DNA of 64,000 bases, from assembly GCA_012514145.1 (NCBI GenBank), contig JAAZAV010000011.1, forward strand, positions 41,609 through 105,608. Direction: 5' to 3'. The notes under the pieces are model-generated. The model worked only from the letters and a program-made list of their open reading frames with translations. It made no database searches and was not told the DNA's origin. Positions 25,675 through 35,095 of this stretch are shown here, one piece after another (the first letter of the stretch is position 1; each line of letters opens with the position of its first letter). Source of the DNA: Clostridiales bacterium. Lineage in GTDB: Bacteria; Bacillota; Clostridia; Oscillospirales; CAG-272. The translations under genes were made by a program, and so were the position numbers.

Positions 25675-27303
25675 TTATTCACCCGCCGCGGTAAATTGAG
25701 CCGAGTGTTGGGTTCCGGTATTTTTCGATCCTCTTACATTCGCCGGAGTTTGTGCTGTCACTTCCCTGCTGCTTAGCGAATACCTCGATATGGACAGCAG
25801 TATACCCATCTCACCGATGAGCATAATGAATGCAGTTCCTCCGTAACTGAAAAACGGAAGCGAAATACCTGTGTTGGGTATCATATTAGTGACAACACAC
25901 ATGTTCAGTATGGACTGCAGCGCCAGCTTGAATGTAATACCGAACGCTATAAGAGATGAGTAGACATCGGGGGCGTTGCGGGCTATGTGGATCCCCCGCC
26001 ATACCAACAGTATGAACAATAGGATTATCGTGGACGCGCCGACCAGACCCAATTCCTCGCATGCAATCGCGAATATGAAGTCATTCTGCGGCTGTGAAAC
26101 AAACATATGTTTCTGTGTACTGTTGCCGAACCCGACTCCGAATATACCGCCCGACCCAACCGCGTTAAGACCCTGCAGTGTCTGCATTATTTCACTGTTG
26201 CTTGAAAAATTTTCAGGGTTAAGCCACATATCGATGCGGTTGCTGGCATATGATGTCAGCATAATTCCCGCTAGTACAAGCAGACTTGCCGCCGACGCAA
26301 AGCCTATAAGCCACCTCATCATGGCTCCGGCGACAAATATGACAGCGGCACCTATGCAGAATATAATGATAACACCTGAGAAATGCGATTCCAGAGCTAC
26401 GAGTATGCACTCAAAACCCACAACTATAATCGGCATCAGAACTCCATAAACAGATGCCGTCCAGAAATTGCCGTTTATGATTTTATCTTTGAAATGTTCG
26501 AAATACAGCGCAAGGAAGAGTATCAGCGCCAGTTTAAGGAATTCTGACGGTTGTATGGTTATCGGACCGATTTTTATCCATCTTGTGGCATTGCCCTCCG
26601 CAATACCTATAATAGGTACAAGCACCATCAGACCAGTGACCATAATGAACACGGGCAAGGTCAGCTTTTTTATCCACATGTAGTCAAAGTATACTGCGAC
26701 AGCCATAACAACCGCACCTATTCCGATATACATCAGCTGACGCTTGATAAAGTGGAATGAATCGTTATATTTCTGATATGCATAGGCATAACTGGCACTG
26801 AAAATCATAATTGTTCCCAAGCATACCAGCAGAATAATGAGTATCAGTGCGGGTCGATCCACAACACCCTTGACGCGAATCAGATCTCCGGACGCCACAT
26901 AATCGCGGGCGCGTTTTTTTGATTCACTCGGTGTCCTGCGCGGAGTTGGATGTGCCGACATACTCTTAGCCGACGTATATACAGTATTTCCGCCTGCGCG
27001 TCTCGATGCGGTTCTGCGCGGGCTTGTGCCACCGGATGCTGTCGAAGCACCGGTTCTTTTGGTGTCTGAGCGGCGGGAGGTGTCCTGCTGTCTTTTTTCT
27101 GTTCTTTCTGATGATGCCGGAACGCCTCCGATGGTGTTTCTTCCGCCATTTGACATTTTCTGCATAGCTTCATTTTGCTGCCGGCGACTAAGCCGTTCTC
27201 TTGCCTCAGCATATGCAGAGCGTGTACTGCCTACCCGGGAGCGCTCCGTGCTCTTGCCGCTGGCTATGTCTCCGCCCGATTGTCTGTTCTTATTGTTATT
27301 CAC
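25675..27303 (-). CDS. ftsW: SEDS glycan polymerase FtsW/SpoVE with long N-terminal tail
   Basis: Polymerises glycan strands from lipid II at the septum with its partner class B PBP. The C-terminal 400 residues form the SEDS core of about ten helices. Visible blocks are LGTIMIFSASYAYA, GNATRWIKIGPITIQPSEFLKLA and a PQNDFIFAIACEELG loop, with NTGISLPFFSYGG near the end. The first 145 residues are an Arg/Ser/Gly-rich disordered extension absent from standard FtsW (usually near 370-400 residues). It starts with GTG at 27303 behind GGGAGG. FtsW versus SpoVE cannot be settled from sequence. Confidence 0.95.
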   Translation of the reverse strand: MNNNKNRQSGGDIASGKSTERSRVGSTRSAYAEARERLSRRQQNEAMQKMSNGGRNTIGGVPASSERTEKRQQDTSRRSDTKRTGASTASGGTSPRRTASRRAGGNTVYTSAKSMSAHPTPRRTPSESKKRARDYVASGDLIRVKGVVDRPALILIILLVCLGTIMIFSASYAYAYQKYNDSFHFIKRQLMYIGIGAVVMAVAVYFDYMWIKKLTLPVFIMVTGLMVLVPIIGIAEGNATRWIKIGPITIQPSEFLKLALILFLALYFEHFKDKIINGNFWTASVYGVLMPIIVVGFECILVALESHFSGVIIIFCIGAAVIFVAGAMMRWLIGFASAASLLVLAGIMLTSYASNRIDMWLNPENFSSNSEIMQTLQGLNAVGSGGIFGVGFGNSTQKHMFVSQPQNDFIFAIACEELGLVGASTIILLFILLVWRGIHIARNAPDVYSSLIAFGITFKLALQSILNMCVVTNMIPNTGISLPFFSYGGTAFIMLIGEMGILLSISRYSLSSREVTAQTPANVRGSKNTGTQHSAQFTAAGE

Positions 27304-27334
27304 TGAAGCAGCCTCCCTTCACAATAATTATATT

Positions 27335-28327
27335 TTATAGACCAATGAAAGCCAACACGCATACTATAAGCGTGAAGGTTGAAAACACCGTAACAACTTT
27401 TATTTCTCCCCAACCGGACTTCTCGAAGTGATGGTGGATGGGTGACATTTTGAAAAACCGTTTACCGTGTGTCAATTTGAAATATGATACTTGGATTATA
27501 ACCGACAAGCTTTCAAGCACATACAGCATGCCGGCTATAAGAATGATCAGCGGTGAACCGCAATTATACGCGAGACCGATTACCCAACCGCCCAGGAAAA
27601 GCGAGCCGGTATCGCCCATAAAAATCCGCGCGGGGTGGAAGTTGTAAACCAGAAAACCGAGACAGCAGCCCACAAGTATTGCCGAAGCAAGGGCGTTTGA
27701 ACTGCTGCTGAACACAAATGATGCAACAAGGAAAAACACCCCGATGACCGCGGTAACCGTTGAACACAGTCCGTCCACACCGTCTGTCAGATTGACACTG
27801 TTTACAATTCCCGTGCAGAGTATAACCGATATAACATACCAGAATATACCGAGCTCAAGATTGATTCCGACGAATGGAACAACAAAAGAGGTCGAAGCAA
27901 TGCCGGTTGCTCTCAGTACAGCCAGATATGCCGATGTTACGATGAGCTGCAGAAGGTATTTCTGCCATGCTTTCAGCCCCTCATTCTGACCGTGTGAAAA
28001 CTTTGCAAGGTCGTCCATCACGCCTATGTAGCCATTTAGAAGTGCATATCCGAAAATCAGCGCCAATCTTATAAGTGAATCGCTGTCGCTGTAAAAAGCA
28101 ATCAGACCGAATACCAGCGATGTCAGCAGAGCGGCTGCTATGAATGAGATGCCGCCCATTGTGGGGGTGCCTTCTTTTGATTTGTGCCATCGGGGGCCTA
28201 CATCAAGAATCTTCTGTCCCAGTTTCAGACTTTTAAGTTTTGGAATAAGAAATCGGCAGATAATAGCGGTAAATGCGGCGGTAATAAGCAGCGCCGACAC
28301 ACAGCATATAGTCAGTTTGATGTCCAT
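27335..28327 (-). CDS. mraY: Phospho-N-acetylmuramoyl-pentapeptide transferase MraY
   Basis: Transfers phospho-MurNAc-pentapeptide to undecaprenyl phosphate, forming lipid I. The 330-residue integral membrane enzyme has about ten helices and all family blocks: HKSKEGTPTMGG, GVMDDLAKF, NLTDGVDGLCST, FMGDTGSLFLGG and MSPIHHHFEKSGW with the histidine cluster. It is directly between murF and ftsW. The murD gene normally found between mraY and ftsW is missing here. Confidence 0.98.
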   Translation of the reverse strand: MDIKLTICCVSALLITAAFTAIICRFLIPKLKSLKLGQKILDVGPRWHKSKEGTPTMGGISFIAAALLTSLVFGLIAFYSDSDSLIRLALIFGYALLNGYIGVMDDLAKFSHGQNEGLKAWQKYLLQLIVTSAYLAVLRATGIASTSFVVPFVGINLELGIFWYVISVILCTGIVNSVNLTDGVDGLCSTVTAVIGVFFLVASFVFSSSSNALASAILVGCCLGFLVYNFHPARIFMGDTGSLFLGGWVIGLAYNCGSPLIILIAGMLYVLESLSVIIQVSYFKLTHGKRFFKMSPIHHHFEKSGWGEIKVVTVFSTFTLIVCVLAFIGL

Positions 28328-28360
28328 TATTTATTAACTTTCGATATTATATTGTGCTTG

Positions 28361-29791
28361 TTATTTCACCAGCCTCAACCGCAGTGAAGATATAACTCTC
28401 TCCAGGGCAACCGCCCGGCTTGCTTTGAACAGAACGGTGTCGTCAGATCGTGAGCCATCATAAACGGCGTTTGCAAGCGCTTCGAAATCATCAAGCTCCG
28501 GGAAATACATAGTTGAGGAAACGGGAAGTCCGCCGCTGCGTGCACCGTCGAGTATCGGCAGCGCAGCTTTGCCGAAGACATAGAGCATACCCACACCGGC
28601 GTGTGCCGCCGCCAATCCCACCTCAAAATGAAGGCGTTCGGAATGTGTCCCAAGCTCCCGCATTTCGCCCAGCACTGCTATGGCACGTCCGCCGTGACGT
28701 TCCGCCGTGTCTCTCAGCACTTTAAGAGCTGCTTTCATCGACTCGGGTGATGCGTTGTAACAGTCCTCTATAATGTGCAGATCGTGGATACTGTAAATAT
28801 TCTGCCGCATGTCCGGACTTTTGAAATTCATTAGCCCCGATGCGATTTCGTCATAAGTTAAACCTATAAGAACACCCGCCGCAGCCGCATAGGCGGCGTT
28901 AAAGGCATTGTGGCTGCCCAGAACAGGAATTATAAGCGAATCAAGACGCTGTCCGCAGACACTAAGGTTGAATGCGGTCCGTTCGCCATCGCTGTGTATA
29001 TTTGAAATCAGGATATCACCGCTGCCGTGCGCCGACACGCGCAGCAGGTTTATCCGGCTGTCTTTAACATCATCAAGCAGCGGCTCGTCGCCGTTAAGAA
29101 TCAGAAATCCGCCGTCTTTAATTCCGCCCGCAATTTCGAGCTTTGCATCTCTGATGCCCTCGCGGCTGCCGAAATACTCTATATGGCTTGAACCTATGTT
29201 AGTGACAAAAGCGTAGTCCGGCTGTGCGGCTGACGACATTTTCGCAATCTCGCCCTGTTCGCTCATGCCCATCTCCAGTACTAAAGCTGTGTGGTCGCTG
29301 CGCAGGCTTAGGAGCATCATCGGCATTCCGATCAGGCTGTTAAGATTACCTATTGTCCGGCAGACATTGTACCGTACACCGAGCACCGAAGCGGTAAGTT
29401 CCTTTGTTGTGGTTTTTCCTACCGAACCGGTAATGCCGACAGTCAGAAGTTTAAGCTGAGATTTTCTGTATGCTCCGAGTTTAAGAAGCGCTTCGAATGC
29501 ATCGGGTACTATAATCAGATCACCTGAAAGATTTTCAGAAAGTATAACCTCACGCTCACAGAGGGCACATGAAGCCCCATTCTGCAAAGCTGAAACGATA
29601 TAGCTGTGACCGTCTGCCTTCTCCCCGCGCAGAGCTACAAAGAGTGTATCTTTACAACAAAGGCGCGAATCGTTGGTAACAGAACCGATATACCCGCTGC
29701 CCTTTCCCGCGAACACCCGTCCGTTTACGGCAAGCGCCGCTTCGGATACCGGAATTGGCGTTTCGAAAGTTATCAGATTATCTGCACTCAT
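28361..29791 (-). CDS. murF: UDP-MurNAc-tripeptide:D-Ala-D-Ala ligase MurF
   Basis: Adds D-Ala-D-Ala to UDP-MurNAc-tripeptide in the cytoplasm. The 476-residue Mur ligase has its N-terminal substrate domain with VTNDSRLCCKDTLFVALRG, the ATP loop GITGSVGKTTTKE, the carbamoyl-lysine region LEMGMSEQGEI, and DCYNASPESMKAAL in the C-terminal part. GGAGGG lies eight bases before the ATG at 29791. MurE usually precedes it in this cluster but is absent. Confidence 0.96.
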   Translation of the reverse strand: MSADNLITFETPIPVSEAALAVNGRVFAGKGSGYIGSVTNDSRLCCKDTLFVALRGEKADGHSYIVSALQNGASCALCEREVILSENLSGDLIIVPDAFEALLKLGAYRKSQLKLLTVGITGSVGKTTTKELTASVLGVRYNVCRTIGNLNSLIGMPMMLLSLRSDHTALVLEMGMSEQGEIAKMSSAAQPDYAFVTNIGSSHIEYFGSREGIRDAKLEIAGGIKDGGFLILNGDEPLLDDVKDSRINLLRVSAHGSGDILISNIHSDGERTAFNLSVCGQRLDSLIIPVLGSHNAFNAAYAAAAGVLIGLTYDEIASGLMNFKSPDMRQNIYSIHDLHIIEDCYNASPESMKAALKVLRDTAERHGGRAIAVLGEMRELGTHSERLHFEVGLAAAHAGVGMLYVFGKAALPILDGARSGGLPVSSTMYFPELDDFEALANAVYDGSRSDDTVLFKASRAVALERVISSLRLRLVK

Positions 29792-29812
29792 ATAACTGCC
29801 CTCCCGGACATA

Positions 29813-32338
29813 TCAGTTCGCTGTACCGTCAAGATAACGCAGGGTCAGTTCGATGACGCTGCCGTATGCGACCTTCTCACCGCCGGCCGGAGATTGAGCC
29901 GTAACAACCGCGCCGGTACCTATGTCATAATTTGTGGCACCGACGATATTGACATTGAAGCCCGATGTAACCAGTATACGATTTGCGACTTTTGCTGTGT
30001 ATCCCTTTAAATCGGGTACATCCATCATATTGTCGGCTGTAGCTTCACCTGTATACAGAATGATTTTACCGGTGTCTTTTTGTATCGAATTCCCGGCGGG
30101 CGGCATCTGGTAGTTAACCACAGCCGATCCGTCAGTGGCGACATCGCCCACAACCGAGCACTTTATACCCTTGATTTTAATAGAAGCTTTTGCGTCCTCG
30201 AGAGGCCAGCCAACATAGTTGGCAACATTGATCTTGAGCATCGACTGTTCCTCTTCGGAATATTGCCTGTCAACGCCGAGTGTGGGCAGTATATCATTCA
30301 TCAGGTTAGCAACATAAGGCGCCGCCACTATCGAGCCGTAGATGCTTTCACACTGGGGCTGGTCCACTACTATGATAACCGCCACCTGGGGATCGTCCGC
30401 AGGCGCATAAGCGCCGCATGAACCAATTCTAAGATATGAGTTGCCGTTTTCATCGAGTATATCCCGGACCTCTGAGGTACCTGTCTTTGCCGCGATCTTG
30501 TAACCGGCGACATAGGCGTTTTTCGCGCCGCCGTTGCCCGATACCCCTTCTTCCAGAACCTTAGTTATAGACTCGCACACCTCGGTACTGACAACCTGAC
30601 GCTTCATGCCGCCTTCAAATGACTGCACAATGTTTCCGTTATCATCGATGAGGGCGCTCACAACATGAGGGGTGACAAGATATCCGCCGTTAGCTATGGC
30701 GCATATGGCTGTCAGCTGCTGCAATGGTGTGACCTTGAAAGTCTGACCAAATGAGTAGACAGCCAGCTCGACCTGATTAAAGCCGCTAAAAGCATGGTAA
30801 ATCGGAGCCGCTTCGCCGGGCAGATCAATGCCCGTTTTTTCGGTATAGCCAAAGGCACGGAAATATTCGTAAAACTTTGTACGCCCTATACGGGAAGCTA
30901 TCGTCATAAGCGTCGGATTACAGGACTGCTGAAGCATAGTGGCAAAATTCGCTACGCCGTGCCCTGCCAGCCTGTGACAGTGTATAGCCTTGTTGTAACC
31001 TTCAATATGCAGCAGACCTTCACATTCAAACATCTCATCGAAAGTTACAAGCCCCTCTTCCAGCGCCATTGCCGTTGTTATGATCTTTGTGGTTGAACCC
31101 GGCTCATGGAGTTCTGATACCGACTTGTTCTTCCACATACCGTAAAGCAGGTCGTTGTAGCGGCTCTTTATCTCCTCCTCTGTGGGGTATATATGAACTA
31201 TCGGTGTATAGGCTATCTCGCCGTTTTCATCGATATATTCTTCGCCGCCCTCGTCCCATCCTGATCTGTATTCATCCAGCTTGCCCTGGGCTTCCGGATT
31301 CAATGTGAATGGATCATTCAGGTCGAAATCCGGATAGGTACCCATTGCAAGTATCTCGCCGGAATCGACGCCCATTACAATTCCCGTTACCCGGTTCAGC
31401 GGCATGGATTCTTCGTAAGTCTTCTTTAGCTGTTCTTCGAGCATCGCCTGTATATTGATGTCGAGAGTTGTCACCAGACTATAGCCGTTGCGTGCTTCAA
31501 CATAAACATCATATTTAAAAGGCATACGGCGCCGTATGCCGTCACGTGCCGTAACATAACGGCCGTCCACACCGGTCATCTCGGTGTCATATTGCAGTTC
31601 AAGACCTATAAGCCCGCTGCTGGAGCTGGCGTAGCCGATCACATGTGAAGCAAGCGAACCATAGGGGTAGTAGCGCTTGGGAGAAGAACCCACGAAAACA
31701 TATGACTTTAAAGTCCGTTCAATGTGGTTGCCGTTTTCGTCGGTCTCACCGTAATCATAGTTTATATAATCCTGCACACGGGCGATAAGATCAGCATCGG
31801 CTATATTCTTCTGTACCGTGACATCCTGTCTGTCTACTCTGTCGTAAAGCGCGTAAACCTCATCGTAGGTAACATCAAGCATGTCAGAAAGCCCCTCGGC
31901 AATACGCCGCTTGAGCTGCTGTACATCACGCCCTGAGTAGGACAGTGTTCCGTATTTCCCTTCCTGTTCTGTCCTGTAGACGGCTTTCGGCGATATGAAC
32001 ACACGATAGGTAGTCATATTTGTCGCCAGCTGCGTCATGTTGCGGTCATAGATCAATCCGCGTCCCGAAGTCAGACTGGTGGTGGAACGTATGTTGTTCG
32101 CAGCCTGAACCCTGTATTTGGCATAGTCATTGACCTGGAGCGTGAAAAGTCTGCCGATTATAAGTCCCCAGGCGAATATGCATACTGCCAGCACAACTAT
32201 ACTGCGAATCGATATTATTTTCTTCATTGTACGCGGATTGCGTAATTTTTTCTGTTTTTTATCCTGGGTAACAGCTTTGCCCTTGTCCGAAGTACGCCGT
32301 GCAGAAGGCGTGCTTCTGTCTTGTCTTTCTGTCGGCAC
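29813..32338 (-). CDS. Class B penicillin-binding protein with PASTA domains (PBP2B/SpoVD type)
   Basis: Septal DD-transpeptidase that cross-links peptidoglycan with FtsW. The 841-residue protein has a basic cytoplasmic tail (1-42), one transmembrane helix (about 43-66), the dimerisation domain (SGRGLIYDRN), and the transpeptidase with SxxK serine S415 (PGSTTKI), SCN in QQSCNPT, and KTGTSE. The C terminus carries two PASTA repeats (from about residue 705 and 770), matching the sensor repeats of PrkC. It starts with GTG at 32338. Whether it is the vegetative or the sporulation paralogue cannot be decided from sequence. Confidence 0.95.
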   Translation of the reverse strand: MPTERQDRSTPSARRTSDKGKAVTQDKKQKKLRNPRTMKKIISIRSIVVLAVCIFAWGLIIGRLFTLQVNDYAKYRVQAANNIRSTTSLTSGRGLIYDRNMTQLATNMTTYRVFISPKAVYRTEQEGKYGTLSYSGRDVQQLKRRIAEGLSDMLDVTYDEVYALYDRVDRQDVTVQKNIADADLIARVQDYINYDYGETDENGNHIERTLKSYVFVGSSPKRYYPYGSLASHVIGYASSSSGLIGLELQYDTEMTGVDGRYVTARDGIRRRMPFKYDVYVEARNGYSLVTTLDINIQAMLEEQLKKTYEESMPLNRVTGIVMGVDSGEILAMGTYPDFDLNDPFTLNPEAQGKLDEYRSGWDEGGEEYIDENGEIAYTPIVHIYPTEEEIKSRYNDLLYGMWKNKSVSELHEPGSTTKIITTAMALEEGLVTFDEMFECEGLLHIEGYNKAIHCHRLAGHGVANFATMLQQSCNPTLMTIASRIGRTKFYEYFRAFGYTEKTGIDLPGEAAPIYHAFSGFNQVELAVYSFGQTFKVTPLQQLTAICAIANGGYLVTPHVVSALIDDNGNIVQSFEGGMKRQVVSTEVCESITKVLEEGVSGNGGAKNAYVAGYKIAAKTGTSEVRDILDENGNSYLRIGSCGAYAPADDPQVAVIIVVDQPQCESIYGSIVAAPYVANLMNDILPTLGVDRQYSEEEQSMLKINVANYVGWPLEDAKASIKIKGIKCSVVGDVATDGSAVVNYQMPPAGNSIQKDTGKIILYTGEATADNMMDVPDLKGYTAKVANRILVTSGFNVNIVGATNYDIGTGAVVTAQSPAGGEKVAYGSVIELTLRYLDGTAN

Positions 32339-32397
32339 CGGTGTTCTCCCTCTTTAATATCACAAATATATCACAAGTTACGGTTTTATATCACAAG

Positions 32398-33111
32398 TTA
32401 CGCGCCGGAGTTTATAAACTCAACAAAAGCGTCAAACAATTCCTGAAGCCGCTCAAGCATTGTCTTGCGCGGTTCAGCCACATCGCCGTATTCGTCTAAA
32501 ACTTCTATTGTATCCTCTGCGGTGACCGTTATAAATTTCTTTGCGTTCTGATCGCTTTGAACCATCCCAAGAACCTCGGTGGCATATTCCTCGATTACAC
32601 GCAGGTCGTTCTTCTCCTCAAGCTGAAGCGTAAGATCTTTTTTCTCGGCTTCAAGTGTATTTAGCTCGACTCTCATTTCTTCGATAGATTTCGAAAATTC
32701 GTTTATGCGGACATAACCGCTAATCATGGCGAGGAAAAGCGTCGTCGCTGCTATTACCATTATTGTGGTAAGCAAAGGAAACGGTTTGCGTTCGGCGGCT
32801 ACAATTGTATGAACACGCTTTGCAGGCTTCCTTGAGGTCATGAGACCCGCAGTTGAAGAGCCTGATGACACGGTTGCCGGCTGAGCGCTCCTGCTCTTGC
32901 TCCCGGGAGCACGCCTGCCCCGTGAGGCAGTACCGCCTGCCGCCGTACGCCGCTTTATCGCTTCCCTGTTGGGAGTAACTCGTGGATTACCGGATGTATT
33001 TCGGGAGGAACCACTGTTAACAGCCGCATCGGTTCTATTTCTGCGCGGAACATTATCGGATATTGAATAAATCCGCATGCCGCCCTGTACGCCCCGCAGA
33101 TGATAATTCAC
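32398..33111 (-). CDS. ftsL: FtsL-like septum protein with long cationic tail
   Basis: A bitopic protein that bridges DivIB and the septal PBP. It has 237 residues, roughly twice the usual FtsL length. Residues 1-110 are a disordered Arg/Ser/Thr/Pro-rich tail. A transmembrane helix follows at about 113-135, then a coiled coil (EEMRVELNTLEAEKKDLTLQ) and the IEEYATEVLGMV segment typical of FtsL ends. It starts with GTG at 33111 behind GGAGGGAG; an ATG at 33078 is less well supported. Assignment rests on position between rsmH and the PBP, and on topology. Confidence 0.85.
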   Translation of the reverse strand: MNYHLRGVQGGMRIYSISDNVPRRNRTDAAVNSGSSRNTSGNPRVTPNREAIKRRTAAGGTASRGRRAPGSKSRSAQPATVSSGSSTAGLMTSRKPAKRVHTIVAAERKPFPLLTTIMVIAATTLFLAMISGYVRINEFSKSIEEMRVELNTLEAEKKDLTLQLEEKNDLRVIEEYATEVLGMVQSDQNAKKFITVTAEDTIEVLDEYGDVAEPRKTMLERLQELFDAFVEFINSGA

Positions 33112-33273
33112 GGTACTCCCTCCCTTCCTTTTTCCACTGCACGTTTATGCGAGTTCGTTCTATTCGCAACTATGCCTTGTAAATAGAATCGCTTAAAGGG
33201 TTATAATACCGTAAAAATGTAATGCCGGTATAGTAAAATCGTGAATTTTCATCGAAAAACGCCCCTGTTCCGC

Positions 33274-34239
33274 TTATCCCGCTGACAGCTTTTCGGCAAC
33301 CCTCAGTTTTGCGCTGTGAGACCTTGAATTGCGGCTTAGTTCTTCTTCTGACGGTATAAGCGGTTTTCTGCTCACAAACTCGATTATCGGTTTTTTACCG
33401 CAGACACACACCGGAAAATCAGGCGGACAAGTGCAGCCCTTAGCCATCGAAGCAAAGGTCTGCTTCACTATACGATCTTCGAGCGAATGGAAGGTAATCA
33501 CGGCGATTCTTCCGCCGGGTTTGAGTCTTTCGACAATGGAGGTCAACGCCGGCTCGATTATATCCAGTTCACGGTTTACCTCTATGCGTATCGCTTGAAA
33601 GGTACGCTTTGCTGGATGACCGTCCTTGCTGTTCGACGGCACCGCGCTCTTGATGATATCAACCAGTTCAAGAGTTGTTTCAATCGGTCTTCTTTCTCTG
33701 GCGCGGCAGATAGCGGCGGCTATTCGTGGAGCGTAACGATCCTCTCCCCATTTGTATATCAGCGAGGTCAGTGCTTCTTTCGAGTAACCGTTTACCACAT
33801 CCATCGCACTGATCGGAGACGTTGTATCCATTCGCATATCCAAAGGCGCATCTTGCATATAGGAGAAACCACGTTCCGGTGTATCAAGCTGATAAGATGA
33901 TACACCCAGGTCGAACAGTACGCCGTCAAGATAAATATCGCTTTCCATCAGCATATCCGCCGCCTCGACAAAATTACGGTGAACTATAGTCACACGCTCC
34001 GCCACCGGCGCCAGCCTCGAGTTCAAGGCTTTTATAGCGTCTGAGTCCTGATCAAATGCAAAAAGCCGACCGCTGTCTAGGCGCCCGGCAATTTCAATCG
34101 AATGTCCGCCGCCACCGGCGGTACAGTCGGCGTATATACCATCCGGCTTTATGCACAGTGCATCAATACACTCACGCAGCATAACCGGTTCATGACTGAA
34201 ACTTAAAGAATTCCTGTTTTTAACTTCATTTTTATCCAT
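33274..34239 (-). CDS. rsmH: 16S rRNA (cytosine-1402-N4)-methyltransferase
   Basis: Methylates N4 of C1402 in the ribosomal decoding centre. From the ATG at 34239 it has 321 residues. Typical segments are HEPVMLRECIDAL, the SAM loop ADCTAGGGGHS, LFDLGVSSYQLDT, and ITFHSLEDRIVKQ. Two Cys pairs (CTCPPDFPVCVCG) match the family zinc-like loop. The frame is open to a GTG at 34305 inside mraZ; I prefer the ATG because family similarity begins just after it, though neither has a strong Shine-Dalgarno. A 162-bp gap follows, before ftsL, with no gene visible. Confidence 0.95.
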   Translation of the reverse strand: MDKNEVKNRNSLSFSHEPVMLRECIDALCIKPDGIYADCTAGGGGHSIEIAGRLDSGRLFAFDQDSDAIKALNSRLAPVAERVTIVHRNFVEAADMLMESDIYLDGVLFDLGVSSYQLDTPERGFSYMQDAPLDMRMDTTSPISAMDVVNGYSKEALTSLIYKWGEDRYAPRIAAAICRARERRPIETTLELVDIIKSAVPSNSKDGHPAKRTFQAIRIEVNRELDIIEPALTSIVERLKPGGRIAVITFHSLEDRIVKQTFASMAKGCTCPPDFPVCVCGKKPIIEFVSRKPLIPSEEELSRNSRSHSAKLRVAEKLSAG

Positions 34240-34264
34240 GTTGTTTTGTGATATGAGATATGAA

Positions 34265-34684
34265 TCAAAAGCCGAGATTAATGAGCTGGCCGGCAATATC
34301 GTCACCTTCGCCGCTGTTTACTTCCTCATTCCAAAGTTCGTCATCCCAAATCTCTGCATGATCGCCTACGCCGACAACAGTAACATTTTTGTCAATTCCG
34401 GCAAATACGCGTAGATTTAACGGTAAAAGAATCCGACCCTGGGAATCGGGTTCGGCTTCTACGGCAGATGAATAAATATACCGTTTGATTTTACGCAACT
34501 GCATTTCGGGAAGAGCGTTGATCTTATCGGTAAAGACAGCCCAAGAATCACTCGGATATAGGGCTATACACCGATCGACACTCTTAGTCATTATTACATT
34601 GTCTCCGAGAGCCTCTCTCAGCTTAACCGGAAGAATCAGACGATTCTTCGTATCTATATTATGCTTATATTCGCCCGATATCAT
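34265..34684 (-). CDS. mraZ: Transcriptional regulator MraZ
   Basis: A DNA-binding repressor of the dcw cluster, with a doughnut-shaped oligomer made from two AbrB-like swapped domains. The 139-residue protein shows both: GEYKHNIDTKNRLILPVKLR and the second AEPDSQGRILLPLNLRVFAG, with the conserved D-x-x-x-R pattern in each. It is the first gene of the minus-strand cluster. Three direct repeats matching MraZ boxes lie directly downstream of the predicted transcription start, 144 bases upstream of its ATG, in keeping with self-regulation. Confidence 0.96.
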   Translation of the reverse strand: MISGEYKHNIDTKNRLILPVKLREALGDNVIMTKSVDRCIALYPSDSWAVFTDKINALPEMQLRKIKRYIYSSAVEAEPDSQGRILLPLNLRVFAGIDKNVTVVGVGDHAEIWDDELWNEEVNSGEGDDIAGQLINLGF

Positions 34685-34827
34685 CGTTGTATCTGTACCT
34701 TTATAGCATCTGTACTTTTATAAGCGTCCAGTGCAGGTGTTAAAGCGCTACGCGCCGACAGGCAGCGACTTAGCAATCACATATAAGTCGATTCGTTCCG
34801 GTCGGAAAAATCCATTCCCTATAATAA

Positions 34828-34852
34828 CCACATCGCACCACTTTCCACCACT
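34828..34852 (-). promoter_or_regulatory. MraZ-box operator, three direct repeats
   Basis: On the minus strand the words AGTGG, AGTGG and TGTGG occur at exact 10-base spacing (complement CCACT at 34848-34852 and 34838-34842, CCACA at 34828-34832). MraZ is known to bind three or more short GTG/TGGG-type repeats separated so that each lies one DNA turn apart. They begin about two bases after the predicted transcription start, so bound MraZ would block early transcription. Confidence 0.75.
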
Positions 34853-34860
34853 GCGCTCCT

Positions 34861-34889
34861 ATTATAGACCAACCCGGAGAATTTTACAA
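34861..34889 (-). promoter_or_regulatory. Sigma-A promoter of the dcw cluster
   Basis: On the minus strand, -35 TTGTAA (34889-34884), 17-base spacer, -10 TATAAT (34866-34861). Start is predicted near 34854, leaving a leader of about 170 bases before mraZ. The remaining gap up to coaD (34890-35095) holds the coaD terminator and no gene. Confidence 0.75.
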
Positions 34890-34965
34890 TAGCGGTTTTT
34901 CCCGATTTTGATAAAAGCCGGAACAATTATGTCGCGCTAAGAACAATTGTTTGTTATTTGCATAA

Positions 34966-35007
34966 ACAAAAGCGAACAAACATGCGAATTGCATGTTTGT
35001 TCGCTTT
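34966..35007 (-). terminator. Terminator of the uvrC-rsmD-coaD operon
   Basis: A 17-bp perfect stem (34969-34985 with 34991-35007) and a 5-base loop. On the minus strand it is followed by TTTTGTTT. It lies about 90 bases after the coaD stop and upstream of the dcw promoter. Confidence 0.85.
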
Positions 35008-35095
35008 CACAATTATTACAGAATATCTTGCGTATGTTTTTGTTCACTATGTTCTGATATTGCGTATTTGCAACTGTTTTCGCGTGTTTCGGCAT

